Positions 1 through 8,669 of a stretch of 64,000 nt of DNA are shown here, piece after piece. Source of the DNA: Paracoccaceae bacterium (lineage in GTDB: Bacteria > Pseudomonadota > Alphaproteobacteria > Rhodobacterales > Rhodobacteraceae). Positions within the stretch are counted from its first letter, which is position 1; each line of letters opens with the position of its first letter. The stretch covers positions 248,001-312,000 of the forward strand of contig JAIXZW010000003.1 of assembly GCA_027489375.1 (NCBI GenBank). Direction: 5' to 3'. The translations under genes were made by a program, and so were the position numbers. The notes beneath the pieces were generated by a model. It was given only the letters and a program-made list of their open reading frames with translations. It was not told the DNA's origin and searched no databases.

Positions 1-294
1 CCCGTCGGGTCGATCGACCGGCACAAGGGCAGCGAGCAATATTACACCTCTATGACCGCGCTGCGGCACGGGTCGCTGAGCTATCTGCCCGACGAGCTTG
101 TGTGCAGCTACAAGCGCGACCTGCTTCCCGCCTTTCCGCTGAACCTGATCCGGCAGCCGGAGCTGACCAAGGCATGCAGCGTGCTGTGCTTCCACGGACA
201 GCCGGGCATCGACGAGGCGATCAACGGCGTCTCGCATCCGCTGCGCTACCGCGCCAAGCCCTGCGACTGGCTGCGGGATTATTGGGCGGCCTGA
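1..294 (+). CDS. C-terminal fragment of a probable glycosyltransferase-like protein
   Basis: The reading frame is open from the first base and stops at 292-294, so only the last 97 residues are inside the window. The visible part resembles the tail of Rhodobacterales proteins annotated as glycosyltransferases: a SYKRDL segment, a PLNLIR segment, a CFHGQPG turn and an aromatic C-terminus ending RDYWAA. The enzyme domain itself lies outside, so substrate and fold cannot be read. It ends 52 bases before the amidohydrolase start, so the two could be cotranscribed. The family call rests on recall of similar tails and is moderate to weak. Confidence 0.5.
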   Translation, partial: PVGSIDRHKGSEQYYTSMTALRHGSLSYLPDELVCSYKRDLLPAFPLNLIRQPELTKACSVLCFHGQPGIDEAINGVSHPLRYRAKPCDWLRDYWAA

Positions 295-346
295 GCGGGC
301 GAACCCCTGTCCCCTGTAACGACGAACAAGAAGAACGGAACGTCAA

Positions 347-1495
347 GTGTCTGAATTTACTGTCAAGGTTCCCGCCACGCGGTCCCCGTATTACCATGAG
401 CTTGCCGCCGCGATCGAAGGAAGGGGCGGGCATTTCAACGCGCATCTGCATCTGGATCGTGCGGGCACCTATCACGAGACGTTGCGGCTTTTGACCGGAA
501 GCACGGTGCAGGATGCGACGACGCTTACGCTGGCCGGAAAGCACGCGCTGATCCCGCTGATCCACAAGAGCGACCAGTATGACCCGCCCAACCTGCGGGA
601 TCGGGTGGCGTTCTACCTTGACGAAATGGTCAAGGCGGGGACGCGGCGGGCGGACAGCGTGGTCGATACCACGACGGACAGGGTGGGGCTTAGCGCGCTG
701 CAGGTCTTTGCCGGGTTGCAGGACGAGTATCGGGGGCGGCTTGACCTGCGGTTCGGCGCCTATTCGCCGCTTGGTTTCCGCGACGACGAGCCGGACCGCT
801 GGGCGCTGCTCGAGGAAGGGGCGCGTTTTGCCGATTTCCTTGGCTTGTTGCCGGAACGGGACGACAGGGAGATGTATCCCGACCATATCGGCTTTCGGGA
901 AAGCTGCCTGCGGGCGATTTCGCTGTCGCGGTCGCTAGGCAAGGATATCCACATCCATGTGGATCAGGCCAACCACGATGTCGAGGATGGAACCGAGACC
1001 CTGCTCGACGTGCTGGACGAGATCGGCGGGCCGGTGCCGGTCGAGCCGGACATCTGGCTTATCCATGTCATTTCGCCTTCGACCTATGACGAGGGGCGCT
1101 TCAACGAGATGCGGGCGCGGATGGCTGCGCGGAACGTGGGTGTGATCACCTGCCCCTCGGCAGCGATCAGCATGCGGCAGTATCGGGGACTGGCCTCGCC
1201 CACCTACAATTCCATTGCGCGGGTGCTGGAGTTTCTGGAAGCGGGCGTGCAGGTGCGGATGGGGTCGGACAACGTGTGCGACGTGACCTCGCCACTGGGA
1301 ACGCCGGACATGATGGACGAGGTTTTCGTTCTGGCCAATGCGCTGCGCTTTTACGACACCGCGATTCTGGCGACAGTCGCGGCGGGCGGGCGGCTGGATG
1401 ATGCGGAGCGTGCACGGGTGGCGGCGCATCTCGAGAATGACCGCGAGATCGCGGCGCGGATCGAAAGCGGCGTTCGGGCGAAGCGGGCGCGCTAA
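347..1495 (+). CDS. cytosine-deaminase-like amidohydrolase
   Basis: A 382-residue metal-dependent hydrolase of the amidohydrolase superfamily, closest by motif layout to cytosine deaminase and relatives. Visible metal-site elements are HLHLD (H33, H35), HIHVD (H202, H204), LIH (H240) and GSDNVCD (D308) followed by PLGTPDM, which mirrors the DDVFDPWYPLGT region of E. coli CodA. The order and spacing fit a single TIM-barrel domain. It has no signal peptide, so it should be cytosolic. The substrate cannot be assigned; cytosine, another cyclic amidine or an aminotriazine-like compound is possible. The start is a GTG with a weak ribosome-binding site; no better in-frame start is seen. It converges with the membrane sulfatase-like gene, with 9 bases between stops. 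Confidence 0.7.
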   Translation: MSEFTVKVPATRSPYYHELAAAIEGRGGHFNAHLHLDRAGTYHETLRLLTGSTVQDATTLTLAGKHALIPLIHKSDQYDPPNLRDRVAFYLDEMVKAGTRRADSVVDTTTDRVGLSALQVFAGLQDEYRGRLDLRFGAYSPLGFRDDEPDRWALLEEGARFADFLGLLPERDDREMYPDHIGFRESCLRAISLSRSLGKDIHIHVDQANHDVEDGTETLLDVLDEIGGPVPVEPDIWLIHVISPSTYDEGRFNEMRARMAARNVGVITCPSAAISMRQYRGLASPTYNSIARVLEFLEAGVQVRMGSDNVCDVTSPLGTPDMMDEVFVLANALRFYDTAILATVAAGGRLDDAERARVAAHLENDREIAARIESGVRAKRAR

Positions 1496-1504
1496 CGGGC
1501 GCGG

Positions 1505-3070
1505 TCACTCATAGGCGAAGGGACGCGGGTCGAGCCTGCCTTGCGGCAGGGCGATGCCCCCGGCGGCAGGCAGCGCCGCGCCGCCGCTCAGGCAGCCGAG
1601 GATGCGGGCAAGGATTTCGGGGGTCGTCACCGGATCGCCCGCATCCGTGAGGGCCTGCAATGCGGGGCAGGCGTCGGGATAGCGCAGGCCGGCAAGGACG
1701 CCGAAGGAGTCGACGACCGCAAAGGACGGGGCCGGTGCTTCGGTCGGTGCTTCGGACGGCGGGTCGGACGGCGGGTCGGACAGGCCGAGGCCCATGTCGC
1801 CGAAGACGAAGATCACCGCATCGGGGTCGCGTGCGCGGACGGTGGCAAGCAGGCGGTCCATCAGCCGCGCGGCAACGGCGGTCGAGGCGGCGTAGCGTTC
1901 GGCGAAAGAGGCGGTTGCGGTCAGGTCGGGCGCGGCCAGCTTCGTGCCGCGGTAGTGGTAGGGCGGGCGGAAATGGCCCAGGACGACCGTCGGCGTCGGG
2001 CCGGACAGGGCCGCGGAGAGCGCACGGTCGTAGATCGCGGCGAGGTCGTCGTCATCGGGGCCGAAGGCCTGATAGAGCCGCGTGTCGCGCAGGGCGCAGG
2101 CGCCGAGGAAAAGCAGGCCGCGCAGGTTTTCGGGCAGCAGCGGGTCGAGGCAGATGGAGGGTGCGAGCGCGATCGTCATGCCGTCGACGAAGGGACCGGC
2201 GGCGCGGCCGAACTTCTTGTCCTCGGTCACGGTTTCGATGCGGTAGCCGTTGGCGCGGAAGATGTCGAAGACCGCGCTTCCGGCACTGCCCGACAGGGGG
2301 TGCGTCGCGGCGTCCTCGTCCGCTGCGGGCGTGCCGAGGTTGAGCAGCGCGTCGTAGGAGCGGCGGGTCGGGACGGCTGCGGAAAAGCTGTTGCGGACGC
2401 GGATGAGACCGTGGTTGCGCAGGACCTCTTCCAGCCCCGTCGCGGTCAGGCCAAGGTGCGCCTGCGCCACGCTGTCCGGTATGGCCGACAGGAAGCCGAG
2501 CAGCACGACGTTCGGCTTCGTGCGAAAGACCACGGGCGGGGGGGGCGCGGGGTTGGCGACGGGCGCGGGGGGCACGCGGCCAAGGAGTTCGGCACGCTCC
2601 GCCCGCGCCTGCGGCATGAGAAGGACCGCCGCGGCGACCGTGGCGACGGGAACCAGCGCGAGGGCTGCGGCCAGAAATGCGGGCCTCGCCTGCGGGCGGC
2701 GGGCACGTTTGGCGCAGAGGACGGCCATCCCCGACCCGAGCAGGACCGACGCGATCCCCAGCGCGGAAAGGGCGGTGCCCGATGCACCCGACAGCACGAC
2801 CCATGTGGAGCCAAGCCCGCAAGAGGCCGTCGCAGCCGCAAGACCCGTGGCGGGCCGCAGGCCGCGGCGCCCTGCGAGCCAGGCGAAAAGCGCCGACAGC
2901 ACGAGAAGCGACAGCCCGAGCACGCCGAGCACGATGATCCGGTCCTCGAGCGCGACGATCGGCCAGATGTAGGCCAGTGCCGAACCGAAGCTGAAGACAA
3001 GCGAACACGCGGCGTAAAGCCCGAGGGCGCGCAAACCGGCGTTCGGCAGATGGCGGTCGGATCGGGCCAC
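1505..3070 (-). CDS. membrane protein with degenerate sulfatase/phosphoethanolamine-transferase-like domain
   Basis: A 521-residue protein with about four to five hydrophobic segments in the first 155 residues, then a Pro/Ala-rich linker and a soluble C-terminal part. The soluble part has the layout of the alkaline-phosphatase superfamily (LTA synthase, sulfatase, pEtN transferase): a KPNVVLLGFLSAIPDS opening strand, a VPTRRSYDALLNLG segment where the nucleophilic Thr is expected, a VLGHFRPPYHYRGT segment, and VIFVFGDMGLGLSD in place of the usual SDHG. Several metal ligands are not obvious, so it may have altered activity. An acidic/proline repeat (DPPSDPPSEAPTEAPAP) follows the last motif. 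GTG start, with an AAGGA site 8 bases upstream. It is third in an operon after the sulfotransferase, 15 bases downstream, suggesting a role in modifying an envelope glycan or lipid. Confidence 0.55.
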   Translation of the reverse strand: MARSDRHLPNAGLRALGLYAACSLVFSFGSALAYIWPIVALEDRIIVLGVLGLSLLVLSALFAWLAGRRGLRPATGLAAATASCGLGSTWVVLSGASGTALSALGIASVLLGSGMAVLCAKRARRPQARPAFLAAALALVPVATVAAAVLLMPQARAERAELLGRVPPAPVANPAPPPPVVFRTKPNVVLLGFLSAIPDSVAQAHLGLTATGLEEVLRNHGLIRVRNSFSAAVPTRRSYDALLNLGTPAADEDAATHPLSGSAGSAVFDIFRANGYRIETVTEDKKFGRAAGPFVDGMTIALAPSICLDPLLPENLRGLLFLGACALRDTRLYQAFGPDDDDLAAIYDRALSAALSGPTPTVVLGHFRPPYHYRGTKLAAPDLTATASFAERYAASTAVAARLMDRLLATVRARDPDAVIFVFGDMGLGLSDPPSDPPSEAPTEAPAPSFAVVDSFGVLAGLRYPDACPALQALTDAGDPVTTPEILARILGCLSGGAALPAAGGIALPQGRLDPRPFAYE

Positions 3071-3085
3071 GGGACTATCCTTGGA

Positions 3086-3844
3086 TCAAAGGCCAGAGAG
3101 GCCGCGTTCGTAGGGCAGGATATCGAAATCGGTCTTGAACAGGTCGGTCACGCGTTTCTCGGCCTCGGGCGTGTAGAATTGCAGCAGCTTCCCGCTCGCC
3201 TTGGTGCGGGTCGCCTGATTGACGCTGCCGATGCGCGCCCCGTGATCCTGCGTCAGCGCCACGCCGCGGGCGTTGAGGAGGGTCACGAGGTTGTCGGGGA
3301 AATCCTCGAACTTCAGGACGCTGTCAAAGGCGGAGAGCGGGGCGAAGATCAGTTTGTGCTGTTCGTCCCAATGCGCGTCGGCGGTCAGCCCGCCGTCACC
3401 GAGCCAGTGCAGGAAATCGAGAAAGCCCTTCGGATCGGGTGCGAAACTGCCGAATTCGCTGACGTAGCGGTCTTTGGAGAAGCGGTTCAGGAAGGCCGAG
3501 AGCACGCGGGAATAGGGATCGCGCACGATGACGAAGAAGTGGAACTTGCGGGCATCGAGGAGCGTCGGCCATCCCGCGCTTTCAAGATGCGGGGTGCGGC
3601 GCTTGGCGGCGTCATCGTCAAGCCGCAGGCCGGTTTCCAGTTCGGTCAGGATCGAGACGGTGGTGGAGTTGGCGTTCTTTTTGATGCGGTTGTAACCGAT
3701 GCCGAGCTTTGGAAAGAGCGCGACATGGGTTGCGGCCTGCCGGTTCACGGTCGAAAAATCGAAGCGGTCGCCCAGAAGGTGCGGCAGCGCCCGCCGTGTG
3801 GCCGTGCGGCGGATCTGGCGCAGGGTGTCGGAAAGGGCGCTCAT
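3086..3844 (-). CDS. sulfotransferase family protein
   Basis: A 252-residue PAPS-dependent sulfotransferase of the carbohydrate type (Sulfotransfer_2-like). The 5'-phosphosulfate loop is visible as KKNANSTT at residues 55-62 and the 3'-phosphate site as RDPYSRVLSAF at 108-118, both well matched to the family. There is no signal peptide or membrane segment, so it is presumably cytosolic and acts on a nucleotide- or lipid-linked sugar before export. Its ATG overlaps the stop of the upstream CST-like gene by four bases, indicating translational coupling and likely shared substrate. The acceptor is unknown. Confidence 0.8.
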   Translation of the reverse strand: MSALSDTLRQIRRTATRRALPHLLGDRFDFSTVNRQAATHVALFPKLGIGYNRIKKNANSTTVSILTELETGLRLDDDAAKRRTPHLESAGWPTLLDARKFHFFVIVRDPYSRVLSAFLNRFSKDRYVSEFGSFAPDPKGFLDFLHWLGDGGLTADAHWDEQHKLIFAPLSAFDSVLKFEDFPDNLVTLLNARGVALTQDHGARIGSVNQATRTKASGKLLQFYTPEAEKRVTDLFKTDFDILPYERGLSGL

Positions 3845-4617
3845 CGGGAAATCCTTGTGGCGGGGAGGATGTCTTGCAGCTCCGCCTCGGTGGTGGAGAG
3901 GCTGTATCGTCTTGCAAGGGCGCGAAGCAGGATCGTGTCGGCCTGCACATGTTTGGGAAGGACGGCGGCGCTGTTCGATTTGTTGCGGAGGATGCGGCCA
4001 TCGACGAGGAATTCGTTCCGCCCCGCAAGCCCGATGCCGCTGAGGATGTAATGCGCGTCCGGCCCCTTTTCGGAGATCGCCACCAGCAGGGCAAGGATGC
4101 CCGTCGAGGGGCGGTATTTGGCGCGGACATCCTCTTTGCCGTTGCCGAGCAGCCAGTTCAGGCGGGCGCGCCGGATTTCCACCCAGTCGCGCAGGACGAT
4201 TCGCGGGGGCTGGCGGCGGAAGGTTTCATCAAGGACAGGATAGCCGCATTGGCCGATGCGGGTGACGAGGTCGCGGCTTTCGCGGACCGAGACGAGGCGC
4301 TGCCCGTCGGGATGGGTGCCGCCGAGCGCGGCGAGGACGCCCGAGGCGAGGTCACGCTTGCCCTGATCGGCAAACAGCACGAGGCGGCGGAAGCCGCTGT
4401 CGCGCACGGTTTCGAACTTGCGGCGGTAAAGCGGGTCGGCGTCGCGGCCCAGACCACGCGACAGCACGTGCCCGCTGGCCACGCTGATGCGTTCGGCGAA
4501 GGCGCCGGCTTCGGCCTCGCGGCCCATGATTGCGGCATTGGCGGCGTAGATCGCGTCACCTGCGGGCAGGATCGCGGCGGGCTTGGCGCCGAAAATCACG
4601 ACAGTTTGCACGGGCAC
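3841..4617 (-). CDS. putative glycosyltransferase with CST (GT42 sialyltransferase)-like layout
   Basis: A 258-residue protein I do not recognise with certainty. Its layout recalls bacterial CST-type sialyltransferases: a short N-terminal strand with VVIFGAKPAA, a central RPSTGILALLVAISEKG helix (about 169-185) followed by a DAHYILSGIGL strand, and a late HVQADTILLRALARRYSL helix, comparable to the ITSGVYMCAVA, LSGIDFY and GHSKNTDIKALEFLEKTY regions of Campylobacter CST. That similarity is from memory and covers the second half only. It is translationally coupled to the sulfotransferase and starts the three-gene operon. The pairing argues for transfer of a charged sugar and its sulfation. An alternative is a generic capsule biosynthesis protein of unknown fold. 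Confidence 0.4.
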   Translation of the reverse strand: MPVQTVVIFGAKPAAILPAGDAIYAANAAIMGREAEAGAFAERISVASGHVLSRGLGRDADPLYRRKFETVRDSGFRRLVLFADQGKRDLASGVLAALGGTHPDGQRLVSVRESRDLVTRIGQCGYPVLDETFRRQPPRIVLRDWVEIRRARLNWLLGNGKEDVRAKYRPSTGILALLVAISEKGPDAHYILSGIGLAGRNEFLVDGRILRNKSNSAAVLPKHVQADTILLRALARRYSLSTTEAELQDILPATRISR

Positions 4618-5031
4618 TCTCCGCTTTGGTGGGGGGAAGGGAGGCGAACTCGTACAAAACCGGACACGGGGCCAGACAGGGGGTGCAGACGCCGCACGCC
4701 GGTGCGGGCGGGCCGACGCGGACTCTGTGCCGTGCGCGGGCGGGTGGCGTCAAGCGGCCATTGCGGGGGCGGGGGCAGAGATTCGCGGGGCGCGGTCCGG
4801 CGTGGCGGGCGGCGGGCGGTTTGGCGGCGGCGGGGTCCGGCGCGGGGCGGGGCGCTGATTCTAAACGGCTTTATCGGCGGGGGGCTGATGCGCCGATGCA
4901 TCGCACTGTCGCGATGATGCACCACGGCCTTTGCGTTTTATGCCGCGCCGCAACCTTAGGGTTCACCTTATGCGCTTGCGGGGATTAGTTTGCCGCCATC
5001 GGAGTGTTTTTTACCCGTAAGGAGAGTTCCA
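4618..5031. other. intergenic region upstream of porin
   Basis: About 410 bases between the divergent CST-like gene and the porin. The first 240 bases are extremely G-rich with many GGG runs and show no convincing gene. The second half is more balanced and should hold the porin promoter and mRNA leader; a pair of GATGCATCG/CGATGATGC arms near 4894-4920 could form a hairpin. I could not pick a convincing -35/-10 pair. Confidence 0.4.
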
Positions 5032-5973
5032 ATGAAAAAGATCCTGCTCGCGACCACCGTGCTCGCCGCAGCTACCGCCGCCGCTCAGGCTGAAGTGACC
5101 CTCGGCGGCGACGCCCGCATGGGCATCATCGCCAAGAACGTCGATACCGACCCGACCGGTGCTACCACGATCAAATCGCAGTCCGGCCAGACCTCGCGCG
5201 CCCGCGTTTCGTTCACCGCTACCGGCGCGACCGATGGCGGCCTCGAATTCGGCGCCGGCTTCCGTGCCGACAACGCTGCTGGCGCTGCTGCCGGCACCGC
5301 CGGTTCGGTCTTCGTTTCGGGCGGCTTCGGCAAGCTGTCGATGGGCGACGTCGACTCGGCCGCCAATGCGATCGTCGGCAACGTGTCGGGCGTTGGCCTG
5401 ACCGGCCTCGGCGATTCGAACGAACTCGGCTACCTCGGTGGCGGCGCGGGTGCTCTGTACACCTACTCGGTTGGCGAGCAGATCAGCGTTGCGGCGTCGG
5501 CCAAAGGCCTTGGCAACACCGTGAAGAACAACACCGGTGACGCTACTATCGCTGACGCCGATGAAGTGAACACCAAGGCGGACGTCTACTCGGTCGCGGC
5601 TTCGTACAAGACCGACGTGTTCACCGTTTCGCTCGGCTACGAAGTCGGTGAAGTCGACACGAATTCGGCTGCTGCCACGTCTTCTTCGATTGATCACCAG
5701 ACCACGATCGGTGCTTCGGCCAGCCTGGCCGGCTTCGACGTGAAAGCTGTCTACGCCGACAAGAAATTCGGCGCTGATGGCTACGCCCTGTCGCTGGGCC
5801 GTGAAGTGGCGGGCGTCGCTGCGACTGCCTTCGTGAAATCGGCTGGCGGCAACAACGCCTACGGCCTCGGCGGTTCCTACAGCCTCGGCGGCGGCGCTTC
5901 GTTCGTCGGCGGTGTGCAGCAGACCGAAGGCGCTGACATGCAGTACGACGCCGGTCTGTCGTTCACGTTCTGA
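5032..5973 (+). CDS. outer-membrane porin, alphaproteobacterial type
   Basis: A 313-residue general diffusion porin. A clear signal peptide (MKKILLATTVLAAATAAAQA) is followed by the mature start EVTLGGDARMG, typical of Rhodobacter porins, alternating beta-strand residues, FRADN and KLSMGD segments, and a C-terminal Phe (LSFTF) as required for BAM recognition. A longer frame starts at 4990, but the ATG at 5032 has an AAGGAGAG site 6 bases upstream and begins the signal peptide, so it is the real start. Codon choice is strongly biased to C- and T-ending codons (GGC, GGT, CGC), unlike the GGG/CGG-rich neighbours, fitting very high expression. A terminator follows at 5993. A paralogue without a start codon lies at 12691-13728. 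Confidence 0.93.
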   Translation: MKKILLATTVLAAATAAAQAEVTLGGDARMGIIAKNVDTDPTGATTIKSQSGQTSRARVSFTATGATDGGLEFGAGFRADNAAGAAAGTAGSVFVSGGFGKLSMGDVDSAANAIVGNVSGVGLTGLGDSNELGYLGGGAGALYTYSVGEQISVAASAKGLGNTVKNNTGDATIADADEVNTKADVYSVAASYKTDVFTVSLGYEVGEVDTNSAAATSSSIDHQTTIGASASLAGFDVKAVYADKKFGADGYALSLGREVAGVAATAFVKSAGGNNAYGLGGSYSLGGGASFVGGVQQTEGADMQYDAGLSFTF

Positions 5974-5992
5974 TCTGTCAGAATTTGACGGG

Positions 5993-6021
5993 AAAGGGCG
6001 GGCCTTGTGCCCGCCCTTTTT
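5993..6021 (+). terminator. intrinsic terminator after porin
   Basis: A 10-bp stem AAAGGGCGGG / CCCGCCCTTT (5993-6002 with 6010-6019) around a 7-base loop, running into a T tract. It ends the monocistronic porin transcript before yggS. Confidence 0.85.
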
Positions 6022-6078
6022 CTTTGCTTTCCGTGGCGTTGCGCGGCGCTAGATTACGGGGCGGGATCGGAGGGCGGA

Positions 6079-6735
6079 ATGGCTTTGCAGGATATTCAGG
6101 CGCGGATCGCGGCGGCAGAGGCTGCGGCGGGCAGGGCGGCGGGGTCGGTCAGGCTGATCGCGGTGTCCAAGGTGCAGCCGCTGGAGCGGGTCGTCGCCGT
6201 GCTCGAGGGCGGGCATCGGCTGTTCGGGGAAAACTATGTGCAGGAAGCGGCGGGGAAATGGCCCGACCTGCGGGCGCGTTTCGGTGCGGTTGCGGTGCAT
6301 ATGATCGGCCCCTTGCAGACCAACAAGGCCAAGGTGGCGGTCGATCTGTTCGACGCTATCCATACGGTGGACCGCCCGTCTCTGGCGGAAAAGCTGGCAC
6401 GGCTGGCGCAGGAGCGGGGGCGCTGCCCTGAATTGTTCGTGCAGGTGAACACGGGGGCCGAGCCGCAGAAGGCGGGGGTCTTGCCCGACGACCTCGATGC
6501 GTTTCTGGCAAGCTGTCGGGGGATGGACCTGCCCGTTCAGGGGTTGATGTGCATCCCGCCCGAGGGGGAGGATTCGGCCCCGCATTTCGGGATGCTGGCC
6601 GATATGGCGGCGCGGAACGGGCTGGCGGGCCTGTCGATGGGGATGAGCGGAGATTTCGAAGCGGCGATTGCGGCGGGGGCCACGCATGTGCGCGTGGGTT
6701 CGGCCATCTTCGGCGCGCGGAGTTACGCTAACTGA
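6079..6735 (+). CDS. yggS: YggS/PROSC family PLP-binding protein
   Basis: A 218-residue pyridoxal-phosphate homeostasis protein (COG0325). It binds PLP without known catalysis and buffers vitamin B6 and amino-acid pools in the cytosol. Family landmarks are the IAVSKVQP strand with the PLP lysine K31, FGENYVQE at about 49-56, HMIGPLQTNKAK (the family's HxIGxLQxNK), the MGMSGDFEAAI phosphate-binding loop and a terminal VRVGSAIFGAR. Length matches the family. The start at 6079 is preferred over 6007 because it follows a GGAGGGCGG site and avoids overlapping the porin terminator. Its stop overlaps the convergent amylosucrase stop by eight bases. Confidence 0.92.
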   Translation: MALQDIQARIAAAEAAAGRAAGSVRLIAVSKVQPLERVVAVLEGGHRLFGENYVQEAAGKWPDLRARFGAVAVHMIGPLQTNKAKVAVDLFDAIHTVDRPSLAEKLARLAQERGRCPELFVQVNTGAEPQKAGVLPDDLDAFLASCRGMDLPVQGLMCIPPEGEDSAPHFGMLADMAARNGLAGLSMGMSGDFEAAIAAGATHVRVGSAIFGARSYAN

Positions 6736-8614
6736 TCCATGCGCGGGCAAAGGGCGGCAGGGCTATGGCGCCTGCATGAACCTCGACCGCGTTGTCCGAC
6801 AACTCGTCATGCAGGTTCACGGCGCCGTTCTGGCGCAGCCAGCTTTCGGGCAGGTGGACCCAGTTTTCCGAGAAGTTGAACAGGCAGATCAGGTTGCCGG
6901 TCGGCGTTTCGCGTGCGAAAGCAAAGACTTGCGCGGAATCGCTGGGCAGGATGCGCGTGGCGTTGCCGCCGTGCAGCGCGGGCGTGGCGCGGCGGCGGGA
7001 CAGGATGTGCTGCGTTCCCTGAAACACGCGGGCGGCGAGGGTGGACCCTTCGTGACGGGTTCGGGCAAGCTGCCAATCCATGCGCGGGCGGTGGATCCAG
7101 CGGCTGTCATGCGCGTGTTCGGGGACGGTGAGGTAGCTTTCGTCGTTCAAAAGCGCGAGTTCGTCGCCCATGTAGATGAGCGGGATGCCCCCGAAGGCCG
7201 CGATCAGCGCATGCCCCATCAGGATGCGCTGCACGGCGTGGTCGATGGCGGTGCCATCATTGCTGGCAAGCGCCCTTTCCAGACCGGCGAGCGAGGCGAA
7301 GCTGCCCGAAATGCGTTTGTCGCCGGTCGCTTCGTTGTGCTGGAACAGCGCGCCTTGGGCGAAGGAACCGGGGAAGGTGCCTTCGTAGAAGTCCGAAAGG
7401 TAAGCGCGATGCGCGGGGCCGGAGATTTGGAGTGCTGCGGCATCCTCGTCCGTTACGGCCCAGCCGATATCGTCATGGCAGCGGATATAGGTGGCGTAGG
7501 TCGCGTTGGTCAGTTTCGTCGGGAAATGGGTGCCAAGGACATGGGTCATCAGCCGCGTGTCGCGGGTGGCGAGCGCGGACCAGAACTGCACCATGAGCGA
7601 GTTGTGATAGGCGAGGTTGCCTTCTTTCCCGTCATGCCTGCCGCGGCCAAGGTAGGGGATCATCTCGGCCGGGGCGACGATGGCTTCGGCAAGGTGGATC
7701 GTGGCGGGGGCGGCGATGCGGGACGCGGCGCGGAGGGCCTGGAGGATCATGTGAACCTCGGGTTCCGATTGGCAGCGGGTTCCCATGCGTTTCCACATGA
7801 AGGCCACCGCGTCGAGCCGCAGGATATCGGCCCCGCGATTGGCCAGCGTCAGCATGATATCGGTGATTTCAAGGAAAACCCAAGGGTTCGCCCAGTTCAG
7901 GTCCCACTGGTGTTCGTTGAAGGTCGTCCAGACCCATTTGCCGAAATCGGGGTAATGGGTGAAATTGCCGGGGGCGTTGTCGGGGAACACCTCGACCAGC
8001 GTTTCCTCATAGCGCTTTGGAAGATCGGGGGTGTCGAACATCAGGTAATAGGCCTGATATTTCGCATCGCCCTTGGCGGCCTTTTTCGCCCATGCGTGTT
8101 CCTTGGCCGTGTGGTTCAGCACAAGGTCGATGCAGAGCGAGATGCCGTTTTCACGGAAGGTGCGGGCGGCGGCTTCGAAATCGTCCATCGTGCCGTAAGC
8201 GGGGTTGATGGCGCGGTAATCCATCACCGAATAACCGCCGTCACTGTCGCCCGGGCGGGGTTTCAGGCAGGGCATGAAATGGACGTAGGAAATGCCAAGC
8301 TCTTGAAGGTAGGGGAGTTTTTCGACCGCCTCGGGAATCGTTCCGGCGAAGCGGTCGATGTAGAAGACATATCCCGCCATGTCGGGGCGCTGGAACCAGT
8401 CGGGTTCGAAGTCGCGCTTGAGGTCGAGGTGTTTGAGGTCGGCAGGCCGCGCCTTCCACGATTTGGCAAGGGTTTTCAGAAGCGCCTCGCGGAAGGCGGG
8501 GTAGTCGTCGCGGGTGCCGTAGAGGGCGTCGAGCATGGGCCAAAGGTCCGGCGCAGAGCGCGCGAGGCGCAGTGCGAAGATGTCGTCATCCGTGGTGGAC
8601 GGCGTTTTGGCCAT
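6728..8614 (-). CDS. amylosucrase (GH13)
   Basis: A 628-residue glucan-forming enzyme that uses sucrose as glucosyl donor to extend alpha-1,4-glucan and releases fructose. It follows Neisseria amylosucrase along the whole length: the helical N-terminal domain, SDGGYSVMDYRAINPAYGT, the VLNHTAKEHAWA region, WVWTTFNEHQWDLNWANPWVF, the nucleophile in DILRLDAVAF (D268), the acid/base in HLAEAIV (E310), and IRCHDDIGW (D381). The DIGW insert and the QWDLN segment separate it from ordinary alpha-amylases and trehalose synthases. An ATG 13 codons upstream exists, but the one at 8614 has an AGGGAGGGA site at good spacing. No signal peptide. No glycogen or sucrose-uptake genes sit beside it. Confidence 0.9.
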   Translation of the reverse strand: MAKTPSTTDDDIFALRLARSAPDLWPMLDALYGTRDDYPAFREALLKTLAKSWKARPADLKHLDLKRDFEPDWFQRPDMAGYVFYIDRFAGTIPEAVEKLPYLQELGISYVHFMPCLKPRPGDSDGGYSVMDYRAINPAYGTMDDFEAAARTFRENGISLCIDLVLNHTAKEHAWAKKAAKGDAKYQAYYLMFDTPDLPKRYEETLVEVFPDNAPGNFTHYPDFGKWVWTTFNEHQWDLNWANPWVFLEITDIMLTLANRGADILRLDAVAFMWKRMGTRCQSEPEVHMILQALRAASRIAAPATIHLAEAIVAPAEMIPYLGRGRHDGKEGNLAYHNSLMVQFWSALATRDTRLMTHVLGTHFPTKLTNATYATYIRCHDDIGWAVTDEDAAALQISGPAHRAYLSDFYEGTFPGSFAQGALFQHNEATGDKRISGSFASLAGLERALASNDGTAIDHAVQRILMGHALIAAFGGIPLIYMGDELALLNDESYLTVPEHAHDSRWIHRPRMDWQLARTRHEGSTLAARVFQGTQHILSRRRATPALHGGNATRILPSDSAQVFAFARETPTGNLICLFNFSENWVHLPESWLRQNGAVNLHDELSDNAVEVHAGAIALPPFARAWIS

Positions 8615-8669
8615 GTGGAATCCCTCCCTTTTGCCGCAGCATAAGGTTTCCAAAGCGTTTCGGAAAGCC

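Noticed and set aside
1541..4051. 836-codon forward open frame across the sulfatase-like and sulfotransferase genes
   Set aside because: Antisense shadow of two clear reverse-strand genes; low-complexity Gly/Arg-rich translation with no family motifs.
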